Origin: Auanema rhodensis
Lineage: Eukaryota > Nematoda > Chromadorea > Rhabditida > Rhabditidae
DNA length: 64,000 nt
Assembly: GCA_964057225.1 (NCBI GenBank)
Contig: OZ059897.1
Coordinates: forward strand, 3,844,001-3,908,000
Direction: 5' to 3'
Part shown: one piece after another, positions 36,154 to 49,842 of the stretch
Position numbering within the stretch: position 1 is the first letter of the stretch
Layout of the letters: the number at the start of each line of letters is the position of its first letter
Notes under the pieces: model-generated
What the model saw: the letters and a program-made list of their open reading frames with translations, nothing else
What the model was told of the DNA's origin: nothing
The model's database searches: none
Position numbers and translations under genes: made by a program

Positions 36154-38610
36154 CAATGTAGTATAGTGCTGTCGATGCGGATTTTTAAGCTGCGTTGATC
36201 TGTGTTATCAGATTTGAGTTAGCTTAAAAATGCACCGAGATATCAACTGATATATGTTCACACTTATATCCTCGATTTTCACCCTGAAGAAATGATTTTT
36301 TCGTTGAAAAACATTGTCCATCGTATTCGTCTTGAAAAAAGGAATCTAAAAACATCTACTTTTTGTGAAATTATTTAGAAATTTTTCGGGAAAATTTTTG
36401 TCAAAATGTTTTTGGAAGCAATGTTGAGTGTACATGGGAACTCAACATACACTAATGCATTATTTTTCAAACGATCATAACTAATTTTTGTATTAAGCGT
36501 TTATCAATGTAGTATAGTGCATTCGATGCGGATTTTTAAGTTGCGTCGATCTGTGTTATCAGATTTGCGCTAGCTTGAAAATGCACCGAGATATCAACTG
36601 ATATAGGTTCACACTTATATCCTCGATTTTCACCCTGAAGAATTAATTTTTTCGTTGAATAACATTGTCCATCGTCTTTGCCTTGAAAAAAGGAATCTAA
36701 AAACATCTACTTTTTGTGAAATTATTTAGAAATTTTTCGGGAAAATTTTTGTCACAATGTTTTTGGAAGCAATGTTGAGTGTACATGGGAACTCAGCATA
36801 CACTAATGCATTATTTTTCAAACGATCATAACTAATTTTTGTATAGAGCGTTTCTCAATGTAGTATAGTGCTGTCGATGCGGATTTTTAAGCTGCGTTGA
36901 TCTGTGTTATCAGATTTCAGTTAGCTTAAAAATGCACCGAGATATCAACTGATATATGTTCACGCTTATATCCTCGATTTTCACACTGAAGAAATGATTT
37001 TTTCGTTGAATAACATTGTCCATCGTCTTCGTCTTGAAAAAAGGAATCTAAAAACATCTACTTTTTGTGAAATTATTTATAAATTTTTCGGGAAAATTTT
37101 TGTCAAAATGTTTTTGGAAGCAATGTTGAGTGTACATGGGAACTCAACATACACTAATGCATTATTTTTCAAACGATCATAACTAATTTTTGTATAGAGC
37201 GTTTCTCAATGTAGTATAGTGCTGTCGATGCGGATTTTTAAGCTGCGTTGATCTGTGTTATCAGATTTGAGTTAGCTTAAAAATGCACCGAGATATCAAC
37301 TGATATATGTTCACGCATATATCCTCGATTTTCACACTGAAGAAATGATTTTTTCGTTGAATAACATTGTCCATCGTCTTTGTCTTGAAAAAAGGAATCT
37401 AAAAACATCTACTTTTTGTGAAATTATTTAGAAATTTTTCGGGAAAATTTTTGTCAAAATGTTTTTGGAAGCAATGTTGAGTGTACATGGGAACTCAACA
37501 TACACTAATGCATTATTTTTCAAACGATCATAACTAATTTTTGTATTAAGCGTTTATCAATGTAGTATAGTGCTGTCGATGCGGATTTTTAAGCTGCGTT
37601 GATCTGTGTTATCAGATTTGAGTTAGCTTAAAAATGCACCGAGATATCAACTGATATATGTTCACGCTTATATCCTCGATTTTCACACTGAAGAAATGAT
37701 TTTTTCGTTGAATAACATTGTCCATCGTCTTCGTCTTGAAAAAAGGAATCTAAAAACATCTACTTTTTGTGAAATTATTTATAAATTTTTCGGGAAAATT
37801 TTTGTCAAAATGTTTTTGGAAGCAATGTTGAGTGTACATGGGAACTCAACATACACTAATGCATTATTTTTCAAACGATCATAACTAATTTTTGTATAGA
37901 GCGTTTCTCAATGTAGTATAGTGCATTCGATGCGGATTTTTAAGCTGCGTTGATCTGTGTTATCAGATTTGAGTTAACTTAAAAATGCACCGAGATATCA
38001 ACTGATATATGTTCACGCTTATATCCTCGATTTTCACCCTGAAGAAATGATTTTTTCGTTGAATAACATTGTCCATCGTCTTCGTCTTGAAAAAAGGAAT
38101 CTAAAAACATCTACTTTTTGTGAAATTATTTAGAAATTTTTCGGGAAAATTTTTGTCACAATGTTTTTGGAAGCAATGTTGAGTGTACATGGGAACTCAA
38201 CATACACTAATGCATTATTTTTCAAACGATCATAACTAATTTTTGTATAGAGCGTTTCTCATTGTAGTATAGTGCATTTAATGCGGATTTTTAAGCTGCG
38301 TTGATCTGTGTTATCAGATTTGCGCTAGCTTAAAAATGCACCGAGTAATCAACTGATATAGGTTCACACTTATATCCTCGATTTTCACCCTGAAGAATTA
38401 ATTTTTTCGTTGAATAACATTGTCCATCGTCTTTGCCTTGAAAAAAGAAATCTAAAAACATCTACTTTTTGTGAAATTATTTAGAAATTTTTCGGGAAAA
38501 TTTTTGTCACAATGTTTTTGGAAGCAATGTTGAGTGTACATGGGAACTCAGCATACACTAATGCATTATTTTTCAAACGATCATAACTAATTTTCGTATA
38601 GAGCGTTTCT
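36154..38610. repeat. 7-mer HOR, copy 2 (monomers 104-110)
   Basis: The same seven slots in the same order as the preceding unit. I found no difference from copy 1 at the diagnostic sites or in the stretches I compared base by base, so the copies are very recent or are kept homogeneous. Confidence 0.9.
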
Positions 38611-41067
38611 CAATGTAGTATAGTGCTGTCGATGCGGATTTTTAAGCTGCGTTGATCTGTGTTATCAGATTTGAGTTAGCTTAAAAATGCACCGAGATAT
38701 CAACTGATATATGTTCACACTTATATCCTCGATTTTCACCCTGAAGAAATGATTTTTTCGTTGAAAAACATTGTCCATCGTATTCGTCTTGAAAAAAGGA
38801 ATCTAAAAACATCTACTTTTTGTGAAATTATTTAGAAATTTTTCGGGAAAATTTTTGTCAAAATGTTTTTGGAAGCAATGTTGAGTGTACATGGGAACTC
38901 AACATACACTAATGCATTATTTTTCAAACGATCATAACTAATTTTTGTATTAAGCGTTTATCAATGTAGTATAGTGCATTCGATGCGGATTTTTAAGTTG
39001 CGTCGATCTGTGTTATCAGATTTGCGCTAGCTTGAAAATGCACCGAGATATCAACTGATATAGGTTCACACTTATATCCTCGATTTTCACCCTGAAGAAT
39101 TAATTTTTTCGTTGAATAACATTGTCCATCGTCTTTGCCTTGAAAAAAGGAATCTAAAAACATCTACTTTTTGTGAAATTATTTAGAAATTTTTCGGGAA
39201 AATTTTTGTCACAATGTTTTTGGAAGCAATGTTGAGTGTACATGGGAACTCAGCATACACTAATGCATTATTTTTCAAACGATCATAACTAATTTTTGTA
39301 TAGAGCGTTTCTCAATGTAGTATAGTGCTGTCGATGCGGATTTTTAAGCTGCGTTGATCTGTGTTATCAGATTTCAGTTAGCTTAAAAATGCACCGAGAT
39401 ATCAACTGATATATGTTCACGCTTATATCCTCGATTTTCACACTGAAGAAATGATTTTTTCGTTGAATAACATTGTCCATCGTCTTCGTCTTGAAAAAAG
39501 GAATCTAAAAACATCTACTTTTTGTGAAATTATTTATAAATTTTTCGGGAAAATTTTTGTCAAAATGTTTTTGGAAGCAATGTTGAGTGTACATGGGAAC
39601 TCAACATACACTAATGCATTATTTTTCAAACGATCATAACTAATTTTTGTATAGAGCGTTTCTCAATGTAGTATAGTGCTGTCGATGCGGATTTTTAAGC
39701 TGCGTTGATCTGTGTTATCAGATTTGAGTTAGCTTAAAAATGCACCGAGATATCAACTGATATATGTTCACGCATATATCCTCGATTTTCACACTGAAGA
39801 AATGATTTTTTCGTTGAATAACATTGTCCATCGTCTTTGTCTTGAAAAAAGGAATCTAAAAACATCTACTTTTTGTGAAATTATTTAGAAATTTTTCGGG
39901 AAAATTTTTGTCAAAATGTTTTTGGAAGCAATGTTGAGTGTACATGGGAACTCAACATACACTAATGCATTATTTTTCAAACGATCATAACTAATTTTTG
40001 TATTAAGCGTTTATCAATGTAGTATAGTGCTGTCGATGCGGATTTTTAAGCTGCGTTGATCTGTGTTATCAGATTTGAGTTAGCTTAAAAATGCACCGAG
40101 ATATCAACTGATATATGTTCACGCTTATATCCTCGATTTTCACACTGAAGAAATGATTTTTTCGTTGAATAACATTGTCCATCGTCTTCGTCTTGAAAAA
40201 AGGAATCTAAAAACATCTACTTTTTGTGAAATTATTTATAAATTTTTCGGGAAAATTTTTGTCAAAATGTTTTTGGAAGCAATGTTGAGTGTACATGGGA
40301 ACTCAACATACACTAATGCATTATTTTTCAAACGATCATAACTAATTTTTGTATAGAGCGTTTCTCAATGTAGTATAGTGCATTCGATGCGGATTTTTAA
40401 GCTGCGTTGATCTGTGTTATCAGATTTGAGTTAACTTAAAAATGCACCGAGATATCAACTGATATATGTTCACGCTTATATCCTCGATTTTCACCCTGAA
40501 GAAATGATTTTTTCGTTGAATAACATTGTCCATCGTCTTCGTCTTGAAAAAAGGAATCTAAAAACATCTACTTTTTGTGAAATTATTTAGAAATTTTTCG
40601 GGAAAATTTTTGTCACAATGTTTTTGGAAGCAATGTTGAGTGTACATGGGAACTCAACATACACTAATGCATTATTTTTCAAACGATCATAACTAATTTT
40701 TGTATAGAGCGTTTCTCATTGTAGTATAGTGCATTTAATGCGGATTTTTAAGCTGCGTTGATCTGTGTTATCAGATTTGCGCTAGCTTAAAAATGCACCG
40801 AGTAATCAACTGATATAGGTTCACACTTATATCCTCGATTTTCACCCTGAAGAATTAATTTTTTCGTTGAATAACATTGTCCATCGTCTTTGCCTTGAAA
40901 AAAGAAATCTAAAAACATCTACTTTTTGTGAAATTATTTAGAAATTTTTCGGGAAAATTTTTGTCACAATGTTTTTGGAAGCAATGTTGAGTGTACATGG
41001 GAACTCAGCATACACTAATGCATTATTTTTCAAACGATCATAACTAATTTTCGTATAGAGCGTTTCT
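38611..41067. repeat. 7-mer HOR, copy 3 (monomers 111-117)
   Basis: This is the third complete unit. All seven slot markers are present, including TTTCAGTTAGC in slot 3 and CATTTAATGCGG in slot 7. No private change was noticed. Confidence 0.9.
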
Positions 41068-42822
41068 CAATGTAGTATAGTGCTGTCGATGCGGATTTTT
41101 AAGCTGCGTTGATCTGTGTTATCAGATTTGAGTTAGCTTAAAAATGCACCGAGATATCAACTGATATATGTTCACACTTATATCCTCGATTTTCACCCTG
41201 AAGAAATGATTTTTTCGTTGAAAAACATTGTCCATCGTATTCGTCTTGAAAAAAGGAATCTAAAAACATCTACTTTTTGTGAAATTATTTAGAAATTTTT
41301 CGGGAAAATTTTTGTCAAAATGTTTTTGGAAGCAATGTTGAGTGTACATGGGAACTCAACATACACTAATGCATTATTTTTCAAACGATCATAACTAATT
41401 TTTGTATTAAGCGTTTATCAATGTAGTATAGTGCATTCGATGCGGATTTTTAAGTTGCGTCGATCTGTGTTATCAGATTTGCGCTAGCTTGAAAATGCAC
41501 CGAGATATCAACTGATATAGGTTCACACTTATATCCTCGATTTTCACCCTGAAGAATTAATTTTTTCGTTGAATAACATTGTCCATCGTCTTTGCCTTGA
41601 AAAAAGGAATCTAAAAACATCTACTTTTTGTGAAATTATTTAGAAATTTTTCGGGAAAATTTTTGTCACAATGTTTTTGGAAGCAATGTTGAGTGTACAT
41701 GGGAACTCAGCATACACTAATGCATTATTTTTCAAACGATCATAACTAATTTTTGTATAGAGCGTTTCTCAATGTAGTATAGTGCTGTCGATGCGGATTT
41801 TTGAGCTGCGTTGATCTGTGTTATCAGATTTCAGTTAGCTTAAAAATGCACCGAGATATCAACTGATATATGTTCACGCTTATATCCTCGATTTTCACAC
41901 TGAAGAAATGATTTTTTCGTTGAATAACATTGTCCATCGTCTTCGTCTTGAAAAAAGGAATCTAAAAACATCTACTTTTCGTGAAATTATTTATAAATTT
42001 TTCGGGAAAATTTTTGTCAAAATGTTTTTGGAAGCAATGTTGAGTGTACATGGGAACTCAACATACACTAATGCATTATTTTTCAAACGATCATAACTAA
42101 TTTTTGTATAGAGCGTTTCTCAATGTAGTATAGTGCTGTCGATGCGGATTTTTAAGCTGCGTTGATCTGTGTTATCAGATTTGAGTTAGCTTAAAAATGC
42201 ACCGAGATATCAACTGATATATGTTCACGCATATATCCTCGATTTTCACACTGAAGAAATGATTTTTTCGTTGAATAACATTGTCCATCGTCTTTGTCTT
42301 GAAAAAAGGAATCTAAAAACATCTACTTTTTGTGAAATTATTTAGAAATTTTTCGGGAAAATTTTTGTCAAAATGTTTTTGGAAGCAATGTTGAGTGTAC
42401 ATGGGAACTCAACATACACTAATGCATTATTTTTCAAACGATCATAACTAATTTTTGTATTAAGCGTTTATCAATGTAGTATAGTGCTGTCGATGCGGAT
42501 TTTTAAGCTGCGTTGATCTGTGTTATCAGATTTGAGTTAGCTTAAAAATGCACCGAGATATCAACTGATATATGTTCACGCTTATATCCTCGATTTTCAC
42601 ACTGAAGAAATGATTTTTTCGTTGAATAACATTGTCCATCGTCTTCGTCTTGAAAAAAGGAATCTAAAAACATCTACTTTTTGTGAAATTATTTATAAAT
42701 TTTTCGGGAAAATTTTTGTCAAAATGTTTTTGGAAGCAATGTTGAGTGTACATGGGAACTCAACATACACTAATGCATTATTTTTCAAACGATCATAACT
42801 AATTTTTGTATAGAGCGTTTCT
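41068..42822. repeat. 7-mer HOR, partial copy 4 (monomers 118-122)
   Basis: Only slots 1-5 are present. Slot 3 (41770-42120) has two private changes, TTTTTGAGCTG near 41800 and TTTTCGTG near 41978. The slot-6 monomer that follows (42823) lacks CACAAT and ends TATTGAG, so the array changes here from the 7-mer to the 10-mer programme. Confidence 0.85.
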
Positions 42823-45800
42823 CAATGTAGTATAGTGCATTCGATGCGGATTTTTAAGCTGCGTTGATCTGTGTTATCAGATTTGAGTTAACTTAAAAAT
42901 GCACCGAGATATCAACTGATATATGTTCACGCTTATATCCTCGATTTTCACCCTGAAGAAATGATTTTTTCGTTGAATAACATTGTCCATCGTCTTCGTC
43001 TTGAAAAAAGGAATCTAAAAACATCTACTTTTTGTGAAATTATTTAGAAATTTTTCGGGAAAATTTTTGTCAAAATGTTTTTGGAAGCAATGTTGAGTGT
43101 ACATGGGAACTCAACATACACTAATGCATTATTTTTCAAACGATCATAACTAATTTTTGTATTGAGCGTTTATCAATGTAGTATAGTGCATTCGATGCGG
43201 ATTTTTAAGCTGCGTCGATCTGTGTTATCAGATTTGCGCTAGCTTGAAAATGCACCGAGATATCAACTGATATAGGTTCACACTTATATCCTCGATTTTC
43301 ACCCTGAAGAATTAATTTTTTCATTGAATAACATTGTCCATCGTCTTTGCCTTGAAAAAAGGAATCTAAAAACATCTACTTTTTGTGAAATTATTTAGAA
43401 ATTTTTCGGGAAAATTTTTGTCAAAATGTTTTTGGAAGCAATGTTGAGTGTACATGGGAACTCAACATACACTAATGCATTATTTTTCAAACGATCATAA
43501 CTAATTTTTGTATAGAGCGTTTCTCAATGTAGTATAGTGCATTCGATGCGGATTTTTAAGCTGCGTTGATCTGTGTTATCAGATTTGAGTTATCTTAAAA
43601 ATGCACCGAGATATCAACTGATATATGTTCACGCTTATATCCTCGATTTTCACCCTGAAGAAATGATTTTTTCGTTGAATAACATTTACCATCGTCTTCG
43701 TCTTGAAAAAAGGAATCTAAAAACATCTACTTTTTGTGAAATTATTTATAAATTTTTCGGGAAAATTTTTGTCAAAATGTTTTTGGAAGCAATGTTGAGT
43801 GTACATGGGAACTCAACATACACTAATGCATTATTTTTCAAACGATCATAACTAATTTTCGTATAGAGCGTTTCTCAATGTAGTATAGTGCTGTCGATGC
43901 GGATTTTTAAGCTGCGTTGATCTGTGTTATCAGATTTGAGTTAGCTTAAAAATGCACCGAGATATCAACTGATATATGTTCACGCATATATCCTCGATTT
44001 TCACACTGAAGAAATGATTTTTTCGTTGAATAACATTGTCCATCGTCTTTGTCTTGAAAAAAGGAATCTAAAAACATCTACTTTTTGTGAAATTATTTAG
44101 AAATTTTTCGGGAAAATTTTTGTCAAAATGTTTTTGGAAGCAATGTTGAGTGTACATGGGAACTCAACATACACTAATGCATTATTTTTCAAACGATCAT
44201 AACTAATTTTTGTATTAAGCGTTTATCAATGTAGTATAGTGCTGTCGATGCGGATTTTTAAGCTGCGTTGATCTGTGTTATCAGATTTGAGTTAGCTTAA
44301 AAATGCACCGAGATATCAACTGATATATGTTCACGCTTATATCCTCGATTTTCACACTGAAGAAATGATTTTTTCGTTGAATAACATTGTCCATCGTCTT
44401 CGTCTTGAAAAAAGGAATCTAAAAACATCTACTTTTTGTGAAATTATTTATAAATTTTTCGGGAAAATTTTTGTCAAAATGTTTTTGGAAGCAATGTTGA
44501 GTGTACATGGGAACTCAACATACACTAATGCATTATTTTTCAAACGATCATAACTAATTTTTGTATAGAGCGTTTCTCAATGTAGTATAGTGCATTCGAT
44601 GCGGATTTTTAAGCTGCGTTGATCTGTGTTATCAGATTTGAGTTAACTTAAAAATGCACCGAGATATCAACTGATATATGTTCACGCTTATATCCTCGAT
44701 TTTCACCCTGAAGAAATGATTTTTTCGTTGAATAACATTGTCCATCGTCTTCGTCTTGAAAAAAGGAATCTAAAAACATCTACTTTTTGTGAAATTATTT
44801 AGAAATTTTTCGGGAAAATTTTTGTCAAAATGTTTTTGGAAGCAATGTTGAGTGTACATGGGAACTCAACATACACTAATGCATTATTTTTCAAACGATC
44901 ATAACTAATTTTTGTATTGAGCGTTTATCAATGTAGTATAGTGCATTCGATGCGGATTTTTAAGCTGCGTCGATCTGTGTTATCAGATTTGCGCTAGCTT
45001 GAAAATGCACCGAGATATCAACTGATATAGGTTCACACTTATATCCTCGATTTTCACCCTGAAGAATTAATTTTTTCATTGAATAACATTGTCCATCGTC
45101 TTTGCCTTGAAAAAAGGAATCTAAAAACATCTATTTTTTGTGAAATTATTTAGAAATTTTTCGGGAAAATTTTTGTCAAAATGTTTTTGGAAGCAATGTT
45201 GAGTGTACATGGGAACTCAACATACACTAATGCATTATTTTTCAAACGATCATAACTAATTTTTGTATAGAGCGTTTCTCAATGTAGTATAGTGCATTCG
45301 ATGCGGATTTTTAAGCTGCGTTGATCTGTGTTATCAGATTTGAGTTATCTTAAAAATGCACCGAGATATCAACTGATATATGTTCACGCTTATATCCTCG
45401 ATTTTCACCCTGAAGAAATGATTTTTTCGTTGAATAACATTTACCATCGTCTTCGTCTTGAAAAAAGGAATCTAAAAACATCTACTTTTTGTGAAATTAT
45501 TTATAAATTTTTCGGGAAAATTTTTGTCAAAATGTTTTTGGAAGCAATGTTGAGTGTACATGGGAACTCAACATACACTAATGCATTATTTTTCAAACGA
45601 TCTTAACTAATTTTTGTATAGAGCGTTTCTCAATGTAGTATAGTGCTGTCGATGCGGATTTTTAAGCTGCGTTGATCTGTGTTATCAGATTTGAGTTAGC
45701 TTAAAAATGCACCGAGATATCAACTGATATATGTTCACGCTTATATCCTCGATTTTCACACTGAAGAAATGATTTTTTCGTTGAATAACATTGTCCATCG

Positions 45801-46332
45801 TCTTCGTCTTGAAAAAAGAAATCTAAAAACATCTACTTTTTGTGAAATTATTTATAAATTTTTCGGGAAAATTTTTGTCAAAATGTTTTTGGAAGCAATG
45901 TTGAGTGTACATGGGAACTCAACATACACTAATGCATTATTTTTCAAACGATCATAACTAATTTTTGTATAGAGCGTTTCTCAATGTAGTATAGTGCTGT
46001 CGATGCGGATTTTCAAGCTGCGTTGATCTGTGTTATCAGATTTGAGTTAGCTTAAAAATGCACCGAGATATCAACTGATATATGTTCACGCTTATATCCT
46101 CGATTTTCACACTGAAGAAATGATTTTTTCGTTGAATAACATTGTCCATCGTCTTCGTCTTGAAAAAAGGAATCTAAAAACATCTACTTTTTGTGAAATT
46201 ATTTATAAATTTTTCGGGAAAATTTTTGTCAAAATGTTTTTGGAAGCAATGTTGAGTGTACATGGGAACTCAACATACACTAATGCATTATTTTTCAAAC
46301 GATCATAACTAATTTTTGTATAGAGCGTTTCT
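42823..46332. repeat. 10-mer HOR, copy 1 (monomers 123-132)
   Basis: A 3510-bp unit made of two related 5-mers. Each 5-mer runs: TTAAC monomer with TATTGAG tail; R monomer with TTTTCATTG near 145; TTATC/TTTACC monomer; variable slot; Y monomer. In the first half the variable slot is the CACGCATA/TTTGTC monomer and the third slot ends TTTTCG. In the second half the variable slot is a Y monomer, the R slot has CTATTTTTTG near 203, and the third slot ends GATCTTAAC instead of GATCATAAC. Private changes are AAAAGAAATC in monomer 131 and TTTTCAAGC in monomer 132. Confidence 0.9.
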
Positions 46333-49300
46333 CAATGTAGTATAGTGCATTCGATGCGGATTTTTAAGCTGCGTTGATCTGTGTTATCAGATTTGAGTTA
46401 ACTTAAAAATGCACCGAGATATCAACTGATATATGTTCACGCTTATATCCTCGATTTTCACCCTGAAGAAATGATTTTTTCGTTGAATAACATTGTTCAT
46501 CGTCTTCGTCTTGAAAAAAGGAATCTAAAAACATCTACTTTTTGTGAAATTATTTAGAAATTTTTCGGGAAAATTTTTGTCAAAATGTTTTTGGAAGCAA
46601 TGTTGAGTGTACATGGGAACTCAACATACACTAATGCATTATTTTTCAAACGATCATAACTAATTTTTGTATTGAGCGTTTATCAATGTAGTATAGTGCA
46701 TTCGATGCGGATTTTTAAGCTGCGTCGATCTGTGTTATCAGATTTGCGCTAGCTTGAAAATGCACCGAGATATCAACTGATATAGGTTCACACTTATATC
46801 CTCGATTTTCACCCTGAAGAATTAATTTTTTCATTGAATAACATTGTCCATCGTCTTTGCCTTGAAAAAAGGAATCTAAAAACATCTACTTTTTGTGAAA
46901 TTATTTAGAAATTTTTCGGGAAAATTTTTGTCAAAATGTTTTTGGAAGCAATGTTGAGTGTACATGGGAACTCAACATACACTAATGCATTATTTTTCAA
47001 ACGATCATAACTAATTTTTGTATAGAGCGTTTCTCAATGTAGTATAGTGCATTCGATGCGGATTTTTAAGCTGCGTTGATCTGTGTTATCAGATTTGAGT
47101 TATCTTAAAAATGCACCGAGATATCAACTGATATATGTTCACGCTTATATCCTCGATTTTCACCCTGAAGAAATGATTTTTTCGTTGAATAACATTTACC
47201 ATCGTCTTCGTCTTGAAAAAAGGAATCTAAAAACATCTACTTTTTGTGAAATTATTTATAAATTTTTCGGGAAAATTTTTGTCAAAATGTTTTTGGAAGC
47301 AATGTTGAGTGTACATGGGAACTCAACATACACTAATGCATTATTTTTCAAACGATCATAACTAATTTTCGTATAGAGCGTTTCTCAATGTAGTATAGTG
47401 CTGTCGATGCGGATTTTTAAGCTGCGTTGATCTGTGTTATCAGATTTGAGTTAGCTTAAAAATGCACCGAGATATCAACTGATATATGTTCACGCATATA
47501 TCCTCGATTTTCACACTGAAGAAATGATTTTTTCGTTGAATAACATTGTCCATCGTCTTTGTCTTGAAAAAAGGAATCTAAAAACATCTACTTTTTGTGA
47601 AATTATTTAGAAATTTTTCGGGAAAATTTTTGTCAAAATGTTTTTGGAAGCAATGTTGAGTGTACATGGGAACTCAACATACACTAATGCATTATTTTTC
47701 AAACGATCATAACTAATTTTTGTATTAAGCGTTTATCAATGTAGTATAGTGCTGTCGATGCGGATTTTTAAGCTGCGTTGATCTGTGTTATCAGATTTGA
47801 GTTAGCTTAAAAATGCACCGAGATATCAACTGATATATGTTCACGCTTATATCCTCGATTTTCACACTGAAGAAATGATTTTTTCGTTGAATAACATTGT
47901 CCATCGTCTTCGTCTTGAAAAAAGGAATCTAAAAACATCTACTTTTTGTGAAATTATTTATAAATTTTTCGGGAAAATTTTTGTCAAAATGTTTTTGGAA
48001 GCAATGTTGAGTGTACATGGGAACTCAACATACACTAATGCATTATTTTTCAAACGATCATAACTAATTTTTGTATAGAGCGTTTCTCAATGTAGTATAG
48101 TGCATTCGATGCGGATTTTTAAGCTGCGTTGATCTGTGTTATCAGATTTGAGTTAACTTAAAAATGCACCGAGATATCAACTGATATATGTTCACGCTTA
48201 TATCCTCGATTTTCACCCTGAAGAAATGATTTTTTCGTTGAATAACATTGTCCATCGTCTTCGTCTTGAAAAAAGGAATCTAAAAACATCTACTTTTTGT
48301 GAAATTATTTAGAAATTTTTCGGGAAAATTTTTGTCAAAATGTTTTTGGAAGCAATGTTGAGTGTACATGGGAACTCAACATACACTAATGCATTATTTT
48401 TCAAACGATCATAACTAATTTTTGTATTGAGCGTTTATCAATGTAGTATAGTGCATTCGATGCGGATTTTTAAGCTGCGTCGATCTGTGTTATCAGATTT
48501 GCGCTAGCTTGAAAATGCACCGAGATATCAACTGATATAGGTTCACACTTATATCCTCGATTTTCACCCTGAAGAATTAATTTTTTCATTGAATAACATT
48601 GTCCATCGTCTTTGCCTTGAAAAAAGGAATCTAAAAACATCTATTTTTTGTGAAATTATTTAGAAATTTTTCGGGAAAATTTTTGTCAAAATGTTTTTGG
48701 AAGCAATGTTGAGTGTACATGGGAACTCAACATACACTAATGCATTATTTTTCAAACGATCATAACTAATTTTTGTATAGAGCGTTTCTCAATGTAGTAT
48801 AGTGCATTCGATGCGGATTTTTAAGCTGCGTTGATCTGTGTTATCAGATTTGAGTTATCTTAAAAATGCACCGAGATATCAACTGATATATGTTCACGCT
48901 TATATCCTCGATTTTCACCCTGAAGAAATGATTTTTTCGTTGAATAACATTTACCATCGTCTTCGTCTTGAAAAAAGGAATCTAAAAACATCTACTTTTT
49001 GTGAAATTATTTATAAATTTTTCGGGAAAATTTTTGTCAAAATGTTTTTGGAAGCAATGTTGAGTGTACATGGGAACTCAACATACACTAATGCATTATT
49101 TTTCAAACGATCTTAACTAAATTTTGTATAGAGCGTTTCTCAATGTAGTATAGTGCTGTCGATGCGGATTTTTAAGCTGCGTTGATCTGTGTTATCAGAT
49201 TTGAGTTAGCTTAAAAATGCACCGAGATATCAACTGATATATGTTCACGCTTATATCCTCGATTTTCACACTGAAGAAATGATTTTTTCGTTGAATAACA

Positions 49301-49842
49301 TTGTCCATCGTCTTCGTCTTGAAAAAAGGAATCTAAAAACATCTACTTTTTGTGAAATTATTTATAAATTTTTCGGGAAAATTTTTGTCAAAATGTTTTT
49401 GGAAGCAATGTTGAGTGTACATGGGAACTCAACATACACTAATGCATTATTTTTCAAACGATCATAACTAATTTTTGTATAGAGCGTTTCTCAATGTAGT
49501 ATAGTGCTGTCGATGCGGATTTTTAAGCTGCGTTGATCTGTGTTATCAGATTTGAGTTAGCTTAAAAATGCACCGAGATATCAACTGATATATGTTCACG
49601 CTTATATCCTCGATTTTCACACTGAAGAAATGATTTTTTCGTTGAATAACATTGTCCATCGTCTTCGTCTTGAAAAAAGGAATCTAAAAACATCTACTTT
49701 TTGTGAAATTATTTATAAATTTTTCGGGAAAATTTTTGTCAAAATGTTTTTGGAAGCAATGTTGAGTGTACATGGGAACTCAACATACACTAATGCATTA
49801 TTTTTCAAACGATCATAACTAATTTTTGTATAGAGCGTTTCT
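46333..49842. repeat. 10-mer HOR, copy 2 (monomers 133-142)
   Basis: The same ten slots. The first monomer has GTTCATCG near 163, shared with copy 3 but not copy 1, so copies 2 and 3 are each other's closest relatives at this site. Monomer 140 shares GATCTTAAC with monomer 130 and adds TAAATTTTG near 49117. Confidence 0.9.
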
